DNA of 64,000 nucleotides from Labeo rohita (Eukaryota > Chordata > Actinopteri > Cypriniformes > Cyprinidae), in assembly GCF_022985175.1 (NCBI RefSeq), contig NC_066889.1:5863021-5927020 (forward strand). Direction: 5' to 3'. Positions 12,201-24,942 of this stretch are shown here, piece by piece. The stretch's first letter is position 1, and every line of letters starts with the position of its first letter. Made by a program: the position numbers and the translations under genes. Under the pieces are notes generated by a model. That model did no database searches, was not told the DNA's origin, and was given only the letters and a program-made list of their open reading frames with translations.

Positions 12201-15200
12201 AATACCGGTAAATTTGTTCTTGCAAATTATCGTTATGAGCAGTTGTAACATTTCCAGTCACTTAGCCGTAATGTGATCTGTGTAGGGCTGTCAAACGATT
12301 AATCACGATTAATCGCATACAAAATAAAAGTTTGAGTTTGCCTAATAAATGTGTGTGTGCTGTGTGTAATTATTTTGTATATATAAACACAAACACATTC
12401 ATGTATATATGTAAGAAATATTTGCAAGTATATGTATTTATTATAATTTTTATATAATTGATATTATTTATAAATAAAAATATTTTGTACATAACATATT
12501 TTAATCGTTTGACAGCCCTAGATCTGTGTGAGCGCACAATGAGGTAGAGGAAGTAGGAGTTCAGAACGTGCTGACATAAGACGTCTACTCTGGGCCTATC
12601 ATAACATTCTGACGCAGATGTCGTGTTTACTCCACGCTGTGTAGTTCGGTTTGAAGTCATTTAATACAATGTCTCTGGGCCAAAAGCAGTTGCATAAATG
12701 TGAACGTTTCATACATTGCATGAATGAAAACATCCAAAAAAAAACTGACCACGTATTTCCCTAAAATACTAACACAACTGGGAGGCACAGCTGTTTCAAG
12801 GTCATTTCTGGTTAATGATGTCACAGAATTGACTGGTATTTTGAAACTGATATATGAATAGTGCTTTACCAGTAAAAAGATGGAACGCCATTGGCTGTGT
12901 GAACAGTGCATTTTTGTATTTACCAGTAAAGTTGGTAATTTTATGGCAATTCACTGGTATTACTGTGTGAAAGGGGATAATGTGTTTACACAACAGCTCT
13001 AGCATGGTGCATCCTCGCATTATATATTGTTGACTGTACTGCCAAGTTATCCATAACAGATGTTCTGTGCTTCTATGACTAGCCAAAACACATGAATATA
13101 TGACACAGTCTGTTCTTAAGCATCTAACAGTAACATTGTTACACCACATCATTTCACACTGTACATGTTTGGCACTGCCATGTGGGTTTAAAGGAGAACT
13201 CCACTTCCAGAACAAAAATTTACAGATAATGTACTCAACCCCCTTGACATCCAAGATGTTCATGTCTTTCTTTATTTAGTCGTAAAGAAATTAGTCATAT
13301 GTGTTTTGAGGAAAGCATTTCAGGATTTTTCTCCATGTAATGGACTGATATGGTGCCTCGAGTTTGAACTTTCAAAATGCAGATTAAATGGAGTTTCAAA
13401 CGATCCCAAATGTGGTTGTAAATGATCCCAGCTGAAGAAGAATGGTCTTATCTAGCAAGGGTCTTATCTCGTTTTTTGTTTTTTTATCATAAAAATAATA
13501 CAATATACACTTTTTAATGCCATATGCTCGTCTGTCTTGCTTTCCCTGAACTCTGTGTATTCTGGCTCAAGTTAGGGTATGTCAAAAAAACTCCCTCAAC
13601 TTCAAAATCATCCTATATCACTGTTTTGCCTTTTTTTGTTAAGGGTGCTTGATCATCATTGAATGTTCACTTTGCAAAGACTGGGTCGGTACTTCTGCAG
13701 TGACGTAGGATGATTTTGAAATGATTTTTGAAGTTGAGGGAGAAAATACGATTGGAGTTTTTCAACATGTGTCACAGCCGTCTTGAGTCAGAATACACAG
13801 ATTTCAGGGAGAGCAAGACAAGACAAACATTTGAGACTAAAAAGTATTTAAATTGTATTTTTTTAAATGAAAATAATCAATCGTTTCTCTAGATAGGACC
13901 CTTCTTTCCTGCCTGGGATGATTTGCAACCGCATTTGGGATCCTTTGAAGCCGCATTTAAACTGCATTTTGGAAGTTCAAACTCGGGGCACCAAAAATCC
14001 TGAAATGTTTTCCTCAAAAAACATAATTTCTTTACGACTGAAGAAAGAAAGACATGAACATCTTGGATGACAAGGGGGTGAGTACATTATCTGTAAATTG
14101 TTGTTCTGGAAGTGGGCTTCTCCTTTAACATTGCAAAATCGCTGCTAGCCTTGCTCCAGAGCAGGGTTTCATAACCTTGTGTTAAAAAGTTGTGCTAACC
14201 CCACTTTTAAAATACAAGTGTGAAATGTACCTGGGGTTAAAAGTGGGGGTTTAGAATGACAAAAACGCACAGTGTTTTGTTTATTCAGAAAATTATGGAA
14301 AAAAGGAATCTTACCTTGTCCAGGTAAAGCGGTATGAGATCCTCCATTACTTTGGAAGTGTGAGAACTGACTTCAGATGGCTTTATTACAGCTGCATTGC
14401 CTGCCAACACAGCATTCCTTGTAATATGACAATATTCTAATATTAAATATGTACAGTCATCCTACATCTTTACTAGCAAAACCCTAGCTCTGTAAAGATT
14501 GTGTAGATGTATAGCTAAAATAAAAAACAATTTCAACATTAATCACTTCAAATTTATCTCTCTAATTTTAAATAGTTGCAAATATATATTTTTAAATGGT
14601 AAAGGGTGACCACATTCTTAAAGACACTGATAACATACAGAGGGATAAAAGCTCAAGCTATCTGTGTATAGTGATAGTGAGTTTAAATCAATTACTGCAT
14701 TTTACTTCAGTTTTTACATACAGGATTTGCAAATACAGTTAAATAAATAAATAAATAAATTAACAAATAAGTAAATATCATTTTTATGCTTATGTCATGT
14801 ATATGCCTTCCTGAACTTTACCACAATAATCTAAAATATCAGTGTGAGTTCTTTATGCTAGTGTACTTTGGTCTGTTAGCAAAGGGCAGTGTCACATAAG
14901 TAGGACAAAGTACAGTGCAGTGTTATTTTAGTATCATTAAGTATCAATAATTCAAACCTAAAAATAAACAGAAAATCTTTACTTTCTTTAAAAAGTTCTA
15001 GTGTAAATAATTAAGAAGCGTTTTAAATTCTTGATTACTTTTGGTCACTGATTAAATCTGATTGGCTCTGAATAAAATGATCATCAGCTTTTACAGACGT
15101 TTGTGGAGTTCATGCAGCTTGAGTGTTGCTATTATTAAAGCAAAATGGTTGTTAAAGTGATATATGAAAAGATTAATATAAAAAGCATTAAATTAGAGAA

Positions 15201-15832
15201 ATGCCATACTGGTGGTAACAGACTAAGTCCACATAAGGCCTCTAAACATATGTACAAGCTACATAAAGAATTCATTTATGCTCTAGTCATAATATTTTGC
15301 ACATTTCTTGTAAATCAATTCAGTATACCTGCTGCTATAGCTCCTATGAGGGGCCCGATGGTGACTGCCCAGGGGTAGTTCCAGGCCCCAATGACCAGCA
15401 CTACTCCCAGAGGCTCAGGCTGGATGTAGACCTGGTCTGAGATAGTCATCATGCTCTTGCTCACGGGTCGAGGAGCTGCCCATTCTTTCAGATTTCTCAC
15501 AGCCAGGTTAATCTCGTTTTCCAGACCCAGAGTCTCATACAAAGGAGTTCCACACTCACTCTGTCACCAGATATATACCCAGATCAGTAACTTGAGCAGA
15601 CAATGTTATATGAACAGAACAATACACAGTTGAACATGAACAGAACAATACAAGTTGATGGGTCACCAACCCTTCTGAGATCTTTTTTGAGACCCTCTGC
15701 GATTTCCTTCTGTCGTTCTCTGATAAAACGCAGCAGGTTTTTTAGCTGGGTAATGCGGTACTCCAGCGATTGGCTCCGGCCTGTGAGAAAGGCCTTCCTG
15801 GCACGTTCCACTGCTTTCTGCTCTCGAGACAT
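9266..15832 (-). CDS. aldh3a2: Fatty aldehyde dehydrogenase (ALDH3A2-like), nine coding exons
   Basis: NAD-dependent oxidation of long-chain aliphatic aldehydes to fatty acids; a tail-anchored ER or peroxisome enzyme. Coding exons (minus): 15832-15671, 15560-15329, 14400-14315, 10828-10620, 10538-10421, 10321-10180, 10028-9862, 9775-9676 and 9531-9266. They total 1,482 nt, 493 residues plus stop, and all junctions are GT/AG and in phase. Human FALDH has 485 residues. Family motifs: GAWNYPW and PLIGAIAAGN in exons 2-3; catalytic base E210 in LELGGKSP; catalytic C244 in NCGQTC; EEIFGPLLPI; SGGVVAND; PFGGVG. The last 24 residues form a hydrophobic tail anchor (MMLLALMVIFAAVIV), which argues for ALDH3A2 over ALDH3A1 or ALDH3B. 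ATG at 15832-15830 follows a pyrimidine tract plus CAG at 15833, so an upstream noncoding exon is likely. Confidence 0.96.
11505..11905. repeat. MITE copy in aldh3a2 intron 3
   Basis: It shares AATAAATAAGCTTTCCA, GGTTTGTTAG, AAGTTCTTAGCAATGCAT, ATATTTACGG and ATGATCTTTAC with a second copy at 33645-33935 in vtn intron 5. The end reads GGTCCAGGGTCACAT, typical of a common fish nonautonomous DNA element. No coding capacity. Confidence 0.65.
12127..12978. repeat. TIR element hosting a hAT MITE
   Basis: The left end CCCCTTTCACACATACAGT and the right end ACTGTGTGAAAGGGG are inverted copies. The interior contains ACTGTTAAAG and ACCGGTAAAT-type blocks mirrored by TTTACCAGTAAA and ACTGGTATT. The hAT MITE at 12283-12520 is inserted within it. 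Target duplication is unclear. A long minus-strand open frame over the right half is not a gene. Confidence 0.6.
12283..12520. mobile_element. hAT-type MITE (238 bp) with perfect 8-bp target duplication
   Basis: Terminal inverted repeats read TAGGGCTGTCAAACGATTAA and TTAATCGTTTGACAGCCCTA. The flanks are identical 8-mers, GATCTGTG at 12275-12282 and at 12521-12528, the signature of hAT transposition. It has no coding capacity and lies in aldh3a2 intron 3. Confidence 0.9.
13192..14124. mobile_element. Palindromic TTAA-flanked element, copy A
   Basis: A long fold-back element of 933 bp flanked by TTAA at 13188-13191 and 14125-14128. Both ends carry AGGAGAA and a CCACTTCCAGAAC-like block, then TTTACAGATAATGTACTCA and ATCCAAGATGTTCATGTC, in inverted orientation. 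It is closely related to 28584-29473. TTAA target use points to a piggyBac- or Kolobok-type transposase acting in trans. No ORF supported. Confidence 0.85.
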
Positions 15833-16189
15833 ACTGCGAAAGAGGAAGTCATTCATTTCACTCCGGTTATACTTCTGTCATATTTAGGTAAACTTCATGC
15901 AATGATCTCATATATTATAAGTAAGCGCCTCAACCAAGTATAAGAGCTGACATCTCAGCCCTTAAAATGTGAATGATGAAACAAACAAATCTTTTTAAAA
16001 CCGTTTCACAATATCAGAAATCATATGACAGCTCATGACCTTAAACTTTGCATTATGACATGTCTTTGCACTTTAAAAATGTTTTCCTTATCATGCCATA
16101 ACCACATCTCTTTTTCTGTTTATTTAAAATGGAATGTCTGTCACTCATTATGAGCAATAAATTCAAAAGGGCTGGAAAAGTAATATATA

Positions 16190-16191
16190 TA

Positions 16192-16236
<45 letters not shown>
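16190..16236. repeat. (TA)n microsatellite
   Basis: A run of TA units just upstream of the aldh3a2 ATG exon, in the presumed intron between the noncoding and the first coding exon. Confidence 0.9.
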
Positions 16237-16240
<4 letters not shown>

Positions 16241-16942
16241 TGTGTAGTGGGTAACTTTTTTCAACAGAGTAACTAAATAATTAATTTAGAATAATAATAA
16301 TTGTTTAATTATTAAGTTTTAAAATAATCTTAATATATTGTAATTATTATTTTATTATTGTAGAAGTTACTTGCAATACATTCTAGTAGCTATATAGATA
16401 CTAATAGATATATAGAAGCAAAATAGATACTAGTAGCTATATAGATGCTACATACTAGTATCCACTGATTTATCTAGTACCTAATAGTTACTAATTAAGT
16501 ATTATTAAAATAAAACCAGATTATTAAGAAAAAGCGTAGTCATGTGACAGCCTTGATTTCAGTTTGGCAGTAGTGCAGTAGGTTAGAAGTTATGTAACGC
16601 ACACATAGCGGACTATGAGACTGTCATAGTCATACAGTACGTGCATGCATAAACATAATAACATTATATGTCTTTGCCGTCCATACAGTTTATAGATTCT
16701 CATATAACTCGCTCCTGAATACGGTTATATTTAGTTTAGATTCCTAGTATCTCATTGCTATGCGCAGTTGCAATTACACGTTTATAAGATGCTGCAATCC
16801 CAGAAGAACAGAGATGAAATGGGTTGAGCTCTTCCTTTTACTACATTGTTGCACGACGTCGCTGCCGTCGGAGCCTAATACTAGGAAATCGATTAATACG
16901 CTTTCGAGAATGACAACAAAAAGCCTTAGTTCCGTACTTTAC

Positions 16943-17120
16943 CTTTAGTTATTTCACAGTGCGTCCACCCCTTTCGCTGTATATATTGTGCGCTGTTCAG
17001 GTGTAGCGTCCAGATCTGATAGTTCAGTGAAGCTGAAAGATGGTAAACATTAAACAATACTGTTCCGTTAACAGTAGCTACGCAAGCGGAGGGGGCGGAG
17101 TTTCGTCCGGAGGCGTGGTC
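16943..17120 (-). promoter_or_regulatory. aldh3a2: Likely aldh3a2 promoter and noncoding first exon
   Basis: On the minus strand a good donor (AAAG/GTAAAG, GT at 16942-16941) lies about 1.1 kb upstream of the acceptor that precedes the ATG exon. Upstream of it is the only GC-rich patch in the area, with a GC box (GGGGCGG) at about 17091-17100 and GGCGTGGTC near 17111. Position and composition suggest a CpG-type promoter. Exon limits are inferred. Confidence 0.45.
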
Positions 17121-18021
17121 GCAAAGCTTCAAAGCTAACCCGGAGGCAGTGTATTTAGGTACAATCAACACACACTAACAGAGGATTAGGTTACGTTGCA
17201 TTTGGGTTGCCGGGTCACATGTAAAACTTTAAGAATCATGCTTCTTTTAATGTTAAATTAGAGGGAACATAAAATGGATTTTACTTCTTTTATTGTCTAA
17301 AATGTTTTTAAAACATTAATTCTCCATTTAATTTATTCTAGGCTAATTGCAAATGATGGGAAAGTCTAAATTTAACCCAACAGAAAATGGCAAACAATAA
17401 GGCAACACTTCAAACTTTTGTCACAAATGTAACCAATATAGTTAAATGTGTGAAACATAAATTAACAAAATTGTAAACTAGTACTAATCTGACAGTAGAG
17501 ACTACAAAGCGGAAGAATTTGATGATCATATTAAACAATTTTATTCTGCAGTGGTAGCAAATCATTGAGGGTTTTTGTTGGACTTAAGTCATCTATGTTT
17601 TTAGTGGTCAGCAGAAAGCAAACAGCTTGCTAATTGGTCACTTTTCATGTCAGTCACTCTAAGCAGTGTCCAGTAGATCACTTGCAAATTATAGTCTGTT
17701 GCTGATTCCAAATTACATGACAAAATTGTAATTAGTAACGTAATCCATTACATTACACGTTTTAGGTAATATAATCAGACTACTTTTTGATTACTTTTAG
17801 ATTACTTTTGACCTAACTCATTCATCACATTATCATAATTTAAACAGGATAATCTTGTACCAAATTGATATCGAAATACAAAGAGAAAGAAAATATATTC
17901 CCTTCTTTGTTACTAACAACATAAGTGCATTAAACATAACATTACCACTGAATGATAATTAAAATAAAAATTAATTTGTTCATCAGTAGTTGATGCAATG
18001 TTGAAATGTTGAAAAAACACT

Positions 18022-18816
18022 GGTAACACTTTACAATACGGTGCACAAATAAGCATTAATTCATGCTTAACTAATGCACAGATAATCATGAGTTGATATA
18101 TAACGCATGAAGAATTAAACTATTTATTAATAATTGCTTTATCAGCAACAAATGAACATTCTTTATGATTCATAGATTAAGTAATCAATAAATTGTTATT
18201 AGTTAAATGTGTCATAATGTATTAATTCCCTAATAACGTATTTTATGCACTAATAATGTAAATTCATGTGTTAATTACTACAATGGGTTGAAGCCATGCA
18301 TTTTATTATCCAGTTGCCTGCTTTAATTAATCATTAGCTAATGATTTGCAAAGATATCATGTTATGGCTTTACTTGTTGAGGCACAGAACTATTAACTAG
18401 TTGTTAAGTAATATGTCATTGTGGTTATGGAGTTAGAATTAGTTAGTTAGTCATGTGCCTCAGCAAGTAAAGTCATAACATAATGACATCTTTGCAAATC
18501 ATTAGGTAATGAGTATTTAAAGCAGACAACTGGAAGTTGAAGTACATAGCTTTGACCACTGTGGTAATTAACATATTAATTTACATCATTAGTTCATAAA
18601 ATAAGTTATTAGGGAATTAATACATTATGACACATTTAACTAATAACAATTTACTGATTACCTAATCTATGAATCATATAGAATGTTCATTAGTTGCTGA
18701 AGTAGTAATCATTAATAAATGGTTTAGTTCTTCATGAATTTTACATTAACTCGTGATTATCTGTGCATTAATTAAGCATGAATTAATGTATATTTGTGCA
18801 CACGTATTAAGTTACC
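18022..18816. mobile_element. 795-bp fold-back element with perfect 8-bp target duplication
   Basis: The element begins GGTAACACTTTACAATACG and ends CGTATTAAGTTACC. The arms are inverted copies over almost the whole length, meeting near 18415. AAAACACT flanks it on both sides (18014-18021 and 18817-18824). An 8-bp duplication suggests hAT-type mobilisation. It is noncoding. Confidence 0.88.
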
Positions 18817-19109
18817 AAAACACTTCTTAAAATTGCAATGATTTTTGTAAATCCAGTGGTCAGATTCTGTGTGGTCTTTCAATTCCCTGTGTAATTACAG
18901 CCACCTGAATAGTGATTGGTCTTTGTGTGATTGTCCCCAAAACTGGAAGACTTATTCAATGTATATAATCGGTGGGCTATTTTAGAAAGGTAAATTCAAA
19001 AGATGAAAACGAAGAATTCTGGAGAATCAATAAATTCAGATTAATTTATTGCTATTGTGTGAATAATATGTAATCATTTAATGAATAAAAAAGCAACTGT
19101 AGTCTGATT

Positions 19110-19154
<45 letters not shown>

Positions 19155-21319
19155 AATGTGATATGATTCAACTACAAGTACAAGAAGTACTAGTTGTTAC
19201 ATACTAGAGTTGAGTTTTTTAAAAGAAAATTATATTTTTGAAAATCATAAATCTAGATGTGTTAAAAATTTATGGCACATCAAACAGGAAATAAGTAACT
19301 TTAAGTGTATGTTGGCCATACAGGATCAGACAGACAAATATACAATGTGCACAAACGTACAAGAGATGAAAAATAATTCAAATTATTTGAGAAATTCTGT
19401 TTTTATTTGTAGTGTACATTTAGAATTGAACTTACCAAACTGCTTTTACCACCAGCTGTGAAAATATTTCCACAGCATCAGTGCATATAATCTATCATAG
19501 CTCCTTCTCTTTCAGGTGGATCTCTGTGGCATAATTTTGGCTTTGTACCAAAAATTCTTCTCAGTAGCATTATACCTCTAAAGTATGAAAACTGGCCAAA
19601 CGCCTTGAAATATTTCCCCAAACTGTCAGAATAAATGGTAGATGTTTCCACATCAAACAAAAAGATGGCCTCAGGTGTTTGCGGACTGTGAAAGGAGAGG
19701 AACACAGCTGCGATGACACGTCATTAGCACCATTGTGACAGTACTGTGCCCCAGGAGCGGGAAAAGACAGAGGATCCATTGGAAAGAAATTCTATGAAAG
19801 CAAACACACATATTCCAACATACCAGGCACATATGCACTCATACGCTAAATAGAGACACACACAAAAATAACTTGGTGGTTCATTACAGTTTCTTAAACT
19901 TATGGAAGCATCAGAATTCTGAAATGAATTGCTGAACACAAAAGACGATATTTTTAAGAATGGTAGCCAAACAGTAGCCTTTGACTTCCATAGTATTTTT
20001 TCCACACTATGGATGTCAGTGGATACTGCAAACTGTTTTGTTACCAACATTCTTTCATATATTATCTTTTGTGTTTAGCAGAAAAAAGAAAATCATACAG
20101 GTTTGGCAAGTCTGGAACAACATGAAGTTGAGTAAATTGGGTGAACTATTAGTTAATTTTAGTTAAATAATTGCATAACCAATGAAACCCAAGTCAGAAA
20201 GGTAAATTTACTCTGTGACTTGTACAGGCATATTAATATTTACATATTTAATTGCCCATATTTTAGTTGAAGATAATATCAATAATATACATGCAAATTA
20301 AATTATTTCTCTCAACAATTCTATAGGTCTTCATGAAAACCAAAGATGTCTGAAATCTAATTCTATTAATTGTAATACGTTTTACATTTTAAAATAATAA
20401 TATTAATAACAACATGGCACTTGGGGCCACCTGTCCTAATTCTGTTGGACAAAAAAAAAACTGTCTTGGTTACTTATGGTAACCCTCTTTCCCTGATGGG
20501 GGAAATAGGGACATTGTGTCGAAGTTCTGACACTAGGGGTTAGCTTGAGGGCCCAAACAACTCTGACATTATTGAGAAAAGGCCAGTGAAATTTGCATAG
20601 CTGGCCGTGGCCAGAATATCCAGGCATAATTAGGCCAGCGTGGCATTTGCTTACTCATTTCGTTTTGAGGAGTCTCAGCTTACTCTCTCAGCAGTTCAGA
20701 GTTGTGGCATAAGAGACACAACATCTCCATTCCCTCCATCTGGGACGAGGGTTACCATACGATGTCTAAATTCCCTGTCAGTCTGTAACTTCAATGTTGT
20801 GCAGAATTTCCAACACTAGGGGTCCCTATACTATGCGGCACAACTGGCTGAACTGCATTACAAGTCCATGGTGGCGCAAATGCTGACAAGACCAGTGTGT
20901 CACAAACAAGACTCCTACCTGAAGGGAGGTGATATGTGGAGATGCATCCTGTGGACTTGCTGAATAGGGTTAGGTTTCTGTGGTGGGCTCCACAGAACAA
21001 CCAAACACAGTACCTGGTGACAGCAACACACTGTCCAGGTGAAACACAGAGTCCTTAATAGGAACTGAGCAGTGAAAGACATACATATGGGACTACCCCA
21101 GAGAGTCACAACAGATGGAGCACTAACCCAATACGAGAGTTCACTCAAGGGATACTTACAAGTAATGGGTTCTGCAGTGAGTTTCTCTGCAAAAATCAGT
21201 GAGAGTGCCAGACTAATGGAATGAGTATATCCAGGGTTCATAAGAAAGAGCTGAAACTGAACTCAAAAGCGCACATTATCACCGCAGAGAGGGAAAAGGT
21301 GCTAAATGCAAGCTCTACT

Positions 21320-21940
21320 CCTTATCAGGCTTCTGAATTTAAATGTTATACCCAGAACTCTGGATAAAACTGGTTTTATTCATAGATTATTGAATCTGGT
21401 GAAAGTATTAGGTGTAGCCCATTCCGCAGCTCTACAAATGTCTGCTAGTCAGGCATCATTTGCCAAAGCTGACAAAGAAGCAATGCCCTTGGTTGAGTGT
21501 GCTGACTCCCAAGGGCATGATAAGTCTCTGGCCTTGAGACAATCCAGTGGGAGATTCTCTATTTAGAGATTGCCTTCTACTTCTGCTGTCCTCCAAAGCA
21601 GACAAAGAGCTGTTCAGACGATGTGAAACTCTGTGTGTTCTCTAAATAGATGCACAGGGCACAACCAGGCACAACAGAGAAAGGTCTGGGTCTCCCTCGT
21701 CAGGAGGGATAACTTGCAGGGTCACCACTTGGTCCCTAAAGACAATAGTGGGAACCTTGGGCATATATCCAGGTTGTGGTCTCAGGACAACATGAGAGCC
21801 TGTCAGCCTGAAATTTAGGCATGTTTCACTGATGGAGAGGGCTTGCAGATCCCCCGCCTTATTGATAGAAGTGAGCACAGTCAAGAAGGCAGTCTTTGAA
21901 AGAGAGAGCAAGAGAGGACACTGACTGGAGAGGCTCAAAT
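21320..21940 (-). pseudogene. DIRS-type tyrosine recombinase remnant
   Basis: The minus-strand translation contains SLSKTAFLTVLTSINKAGDL, then RPQPGYMPKVPT and FRDQVVTLQV. In other frames it continues with EQLFVCFGG, SHWIV and TFVELRNG blocks. This layout matches the DIRS tyrosine recombinase. Stops and frameshifts break it. It is the same family as the remnant at 39330-39880. Confidence 0.75.
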
Positions 21941-22059
21941 GGATCTCTCTGTAAGGCCCCTGCCTCTGTCATCGTCGATGCTAAAGTGCCCTTTCGGTCC
22001 AATCTAGGTGTCCCCAGACCGTGATTTCCACCATGATCCCCCCAACCTTTAAATCATTG

Positions 22060-22215
22060 GTCGAAACTTCCTCAAGGCCAGAAGCACAGCCAGCAACTTG
22101 AGGCAACTGATATGCCAATGCACACTATGACCTGTTCAGCTCCCCGAAGCTGTATGCATGTTGCACACAGTGCTCCTGCCCAACTTCGAAGCATCCAGTG
22201 TTACAACAATGCACC
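22060..22215 (-). pseudogene. DIRS-type RNase H remnant
   Basis: The minus-strand frame reads TLDASKLGRSTVCNMHTASG, then a stop, then HWHISCLKLLAVLLALRKF. This is the TDASxxGWG...HINxLExxAVxxAL pattern of retroelement RNase H. It lies just upstream (minus sense) of the recombinase remnant, as expected in DIRS elements. Confidence 0.7.
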
Positions 22216-23400
22216 TGAAACAGTGTAGTGTGCGCACATCCAAAAAACTTAGAGAAGGTGCTCAATCACCAGAAAAACCAACAAAAATCGGCACACTGCC
22301 ATTGCTGCTCTCAAAGTTTATTAAAAATACAATGTTTCGACCGAAAAGGTCTTCGTCAAGTCAGGCAAATAGCAAATAATCAAAGAGGTACACTTTATCA
22401 TCATTTAGTCAGCATAGTCACACACACCTGATACAACTGATCAAACTAATTACCCAATCAACCAATCAAAAAAAAAAAAGAAATCACAGGAAATCAAGTA
22501 TATATATAAAACACATAAATCACAAAAAATTCCAACCTTTTGGAGAAAAGAGTATTCAGTGTATAAATGTAAAAAGCTTCCCTCTGTAATAAAATTTGGT
22601 TAACGTCACCACCCCTTCTGGGTACTTTTACTTGTTTGATACCTTAATAACGAAGAGTTGTGTTTGAAAACGTTAAAGTGAATGGCAATGGGATTTTTCT
22701 GGTCATTCAACCGTATATTACTTGTTCAGATAAACATGTTTTTAAACAACACTTTGTTTTACCTATATATGCCAAACCACAGGGACATTTGATCATATAA
22801 ATTACGTTTTTAGTATTACACGAAATGATACCCTTAATCTTAAACTGTTTCTGTGAGTGAGGATGACTAAAAAATTACATTGTGCACATTATCCACATCT
22901 ATAATTCCCCCTACAGGGACCGAAAAGAGATTACTTGGTTGTTCAGACCCTCGGTCAGCTCTCACCACTATTTGCCGTATATTTAGGGCTCGTTTGTACA
23001 CAATTCGCGGAAGATCTTTACAAAATTGACTCATTGCAGGGTCTGAGCTAAGAATATGCCAGTGTTTTCATACTATGTTTGCAAACTCATTACTTTGAAT
23101 GATGTTCGAATATTTTCAAATCGTGCCGCCGCTTTTTTAATCCAATTGTTTGTGTAACCTCTCTCATGAAACCTCTGACATAAATCCTTACAATCCTTAA
23201 GTGTATCTCTTTGATTATTTGCTATTTGCCCGACCTTAAAAAAGATTGGGACTTGGGCATGAAGCCAGTACTGAAGTGGTCTCATATGCATAAACCCCAG
23301 GTCTGTTAAAGAAGCCACTGATGTACATGAGAACCAGAGTTCACAGAGGTTCATCCTTTTGAAATGGCAACAGACCTAGTGCTTCAAAACGTGGGGAGGC
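22216..23400 (-). pseudogene. Penelope-like element remnant with GIY-YIG endonuclease region
   Basis: Minus-strand fragments in order: KDCKDLCQRFHERGYTNNWI and KKAAARF (end of the RT region), SQFCKDLPRIVYKR, VVRADRGSEQPSNLF, a SLWFGIYR block at the GIY-YIG endonuclease position, NIRLNDQKNPIAIHFN, then RRGGDVNQILLQREAFYIYT. This is the C-terminal arrangement of Penelope-like retroelements. Several stops and frameshifts are present. It interrupts the DIRS element; its exact ends are uncertain. Confidence 0.75.
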
Positions 23401-23540
23401 AATGTAACTGCGTCCGAACAGGTTTTGATGCTTAAATTCAGTGCCTGATCATCATGACAATGAGGACCATGAACACAAGTATGTGAGTGTATGACCCAGA
23501 GAAAAAGAAAATTGCACTTTTATTGACCGTTTGATGGTTC

Positions 23541-23909
23541 TCAAGTGGCAAGCAGCCGAAGTGATGCATCATCCACCTCCTGTCCCCCCACTGGAAGTGG
23601 AGCTAGGCTGGTCAGCAAATTCCTCCTCCCTGGGTCGCCTGTCTCAGGGCTGCTTTGAAGCCTTCTGAGGGTAGCCTGCTGATGAGCTGTTGGTGCCACC
23701 TTCCTGCCAGTGGATTGCTGTTGTTTAGGCTTGAGTGCCAATCCAGGCTGCGGGGCCAGTGTACTCCTCACAGGGGAGCATTCCCAGCAATAAGCAGGCA
23801 GAAGTTGTTCCTTCGGGAGACTGTGGGGGTTCAGAATCTCACCCATGTCGAGGCAGGATGTGTATATTGGCCTCCATCTGACACGTAACTGTCGAGAATT
23901 GCTAAACAA
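23541..23909 (-). pseudogene. Probable DIRS Gag-region remnant
   Basis: An open minus-strand frame with a basic, glutamine-rich stretch (KPKQQQSTGRK) and GC content higher than its surroundings. It lies between the Penelope remnant and the right inverted end. Its place fits the Gag C-terminus of a DIRS-like element in minus orientation. Sequence similarity is weak, so this is mainly inferred from context. Confidence 0.4.
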
Positions 23910-24066
23910 AATTTTCAGTCACCAAAGAGACCAACCTGGGAAATGGGGGGCGTCGACAAAGTGACCTCTCTCAGCATCCCACATCCCCAACAGGTGTTAC
24001 ATGTGGACCATTTGTGTGGACATTGCCGTCCCTAGAGCCTGCGCTGTGACATCCGTAGCCCTTTAG

Positions 24067-24942
24067 TGTCATTTTTAGACGTGCAGGGTCCTCCATTGAT
24101 TTCAGTTGTTTTCCTTAATTTAATGGTTTGCATACATTTGTAAAAAATATAAATCTAAATATAAACCTAAACCCAACTTACCCACTTCTGAACAATATAA
24201 AACACGTAACAGGCAAATATAAGTACATTTATTAGGTATTTATTGCAGAAACTGACCATAAACAAGCAGTATAAAAGCATTACAAACAAGTTGTGTTGCA
24301 TTCCGAGTCTTCTGAAGCCATATGATATCTTTATGCGAAGAAGAGAGCAAAACATAAAGTTTTAATCGCTGAAAATGATCCTACTCCGTTAACACGCTCA
24401 CATCTCATTCAAAAAGATACCCCCGAACATTAGCATGACACAGTCGCTCACGAGACACAAAAGAGCCAATGGCATTTCACAACCAAGGCTGACATAAGGC
24501 TTCTTCTGGCAGGCGGCATGTTTTGAACTTATTCAGACTTTACAGCGGACGGAAATGGATCGCGTCTATTCCTCTCACAAATCGTTTTGTCTCAGAAGAC
24601 TTGGAATATTAATACTTTTTTAATAAATTATGACTGTACCTAGCTGTATCTACCAGTTATTTCTTGTGTTTTATTAACAAATGGTAGGTTTAGGGGCAGG
24701 GATTGGGTTATGTGCTCATAAATGTATAAATAATGAAATGTAAATAAAACTTGTGACTGTTTACATTGAAAAATCACAACCCAACATATGCAATAATGGC
24801 AATATTATTACCCAATATATAATTTAATCATGACGATAAAATTCCTAGTGCCTTTTGCGTCAGCATCATGACGCCAAGGGTTTCTTATTTAAAGCAATGA
24901 AGGACCCTGCATGTCGAAAAATTATGAGGGGTCCTGACCAAG
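24067..24942. repeat. TIR element inside the DIRS cluster
   Basis: The left end carries GACGTGCAGGGTCCTCCATTG, and the right end carries the inverted CAATGAAGGACCCTGCATGTC. The interior is AT-rich and without coding capacity. It separates the Gag-like remnant from the right inverted terminus of the host element. Confidence 0.55.

Noticed and set aside
12802..13263. 153-codon minus-strand frame
   Set aside because: It spans the border of a TIR element and a palindromic TTAA element, with no domain or splice context; a chance frame in repeats.
19724..20050. 108-codon minus-strand frame upstream of the DIRS cluster
   Set aside because: It overlaps several other frames of similar size, low-complexity aromatic composition, no motif.
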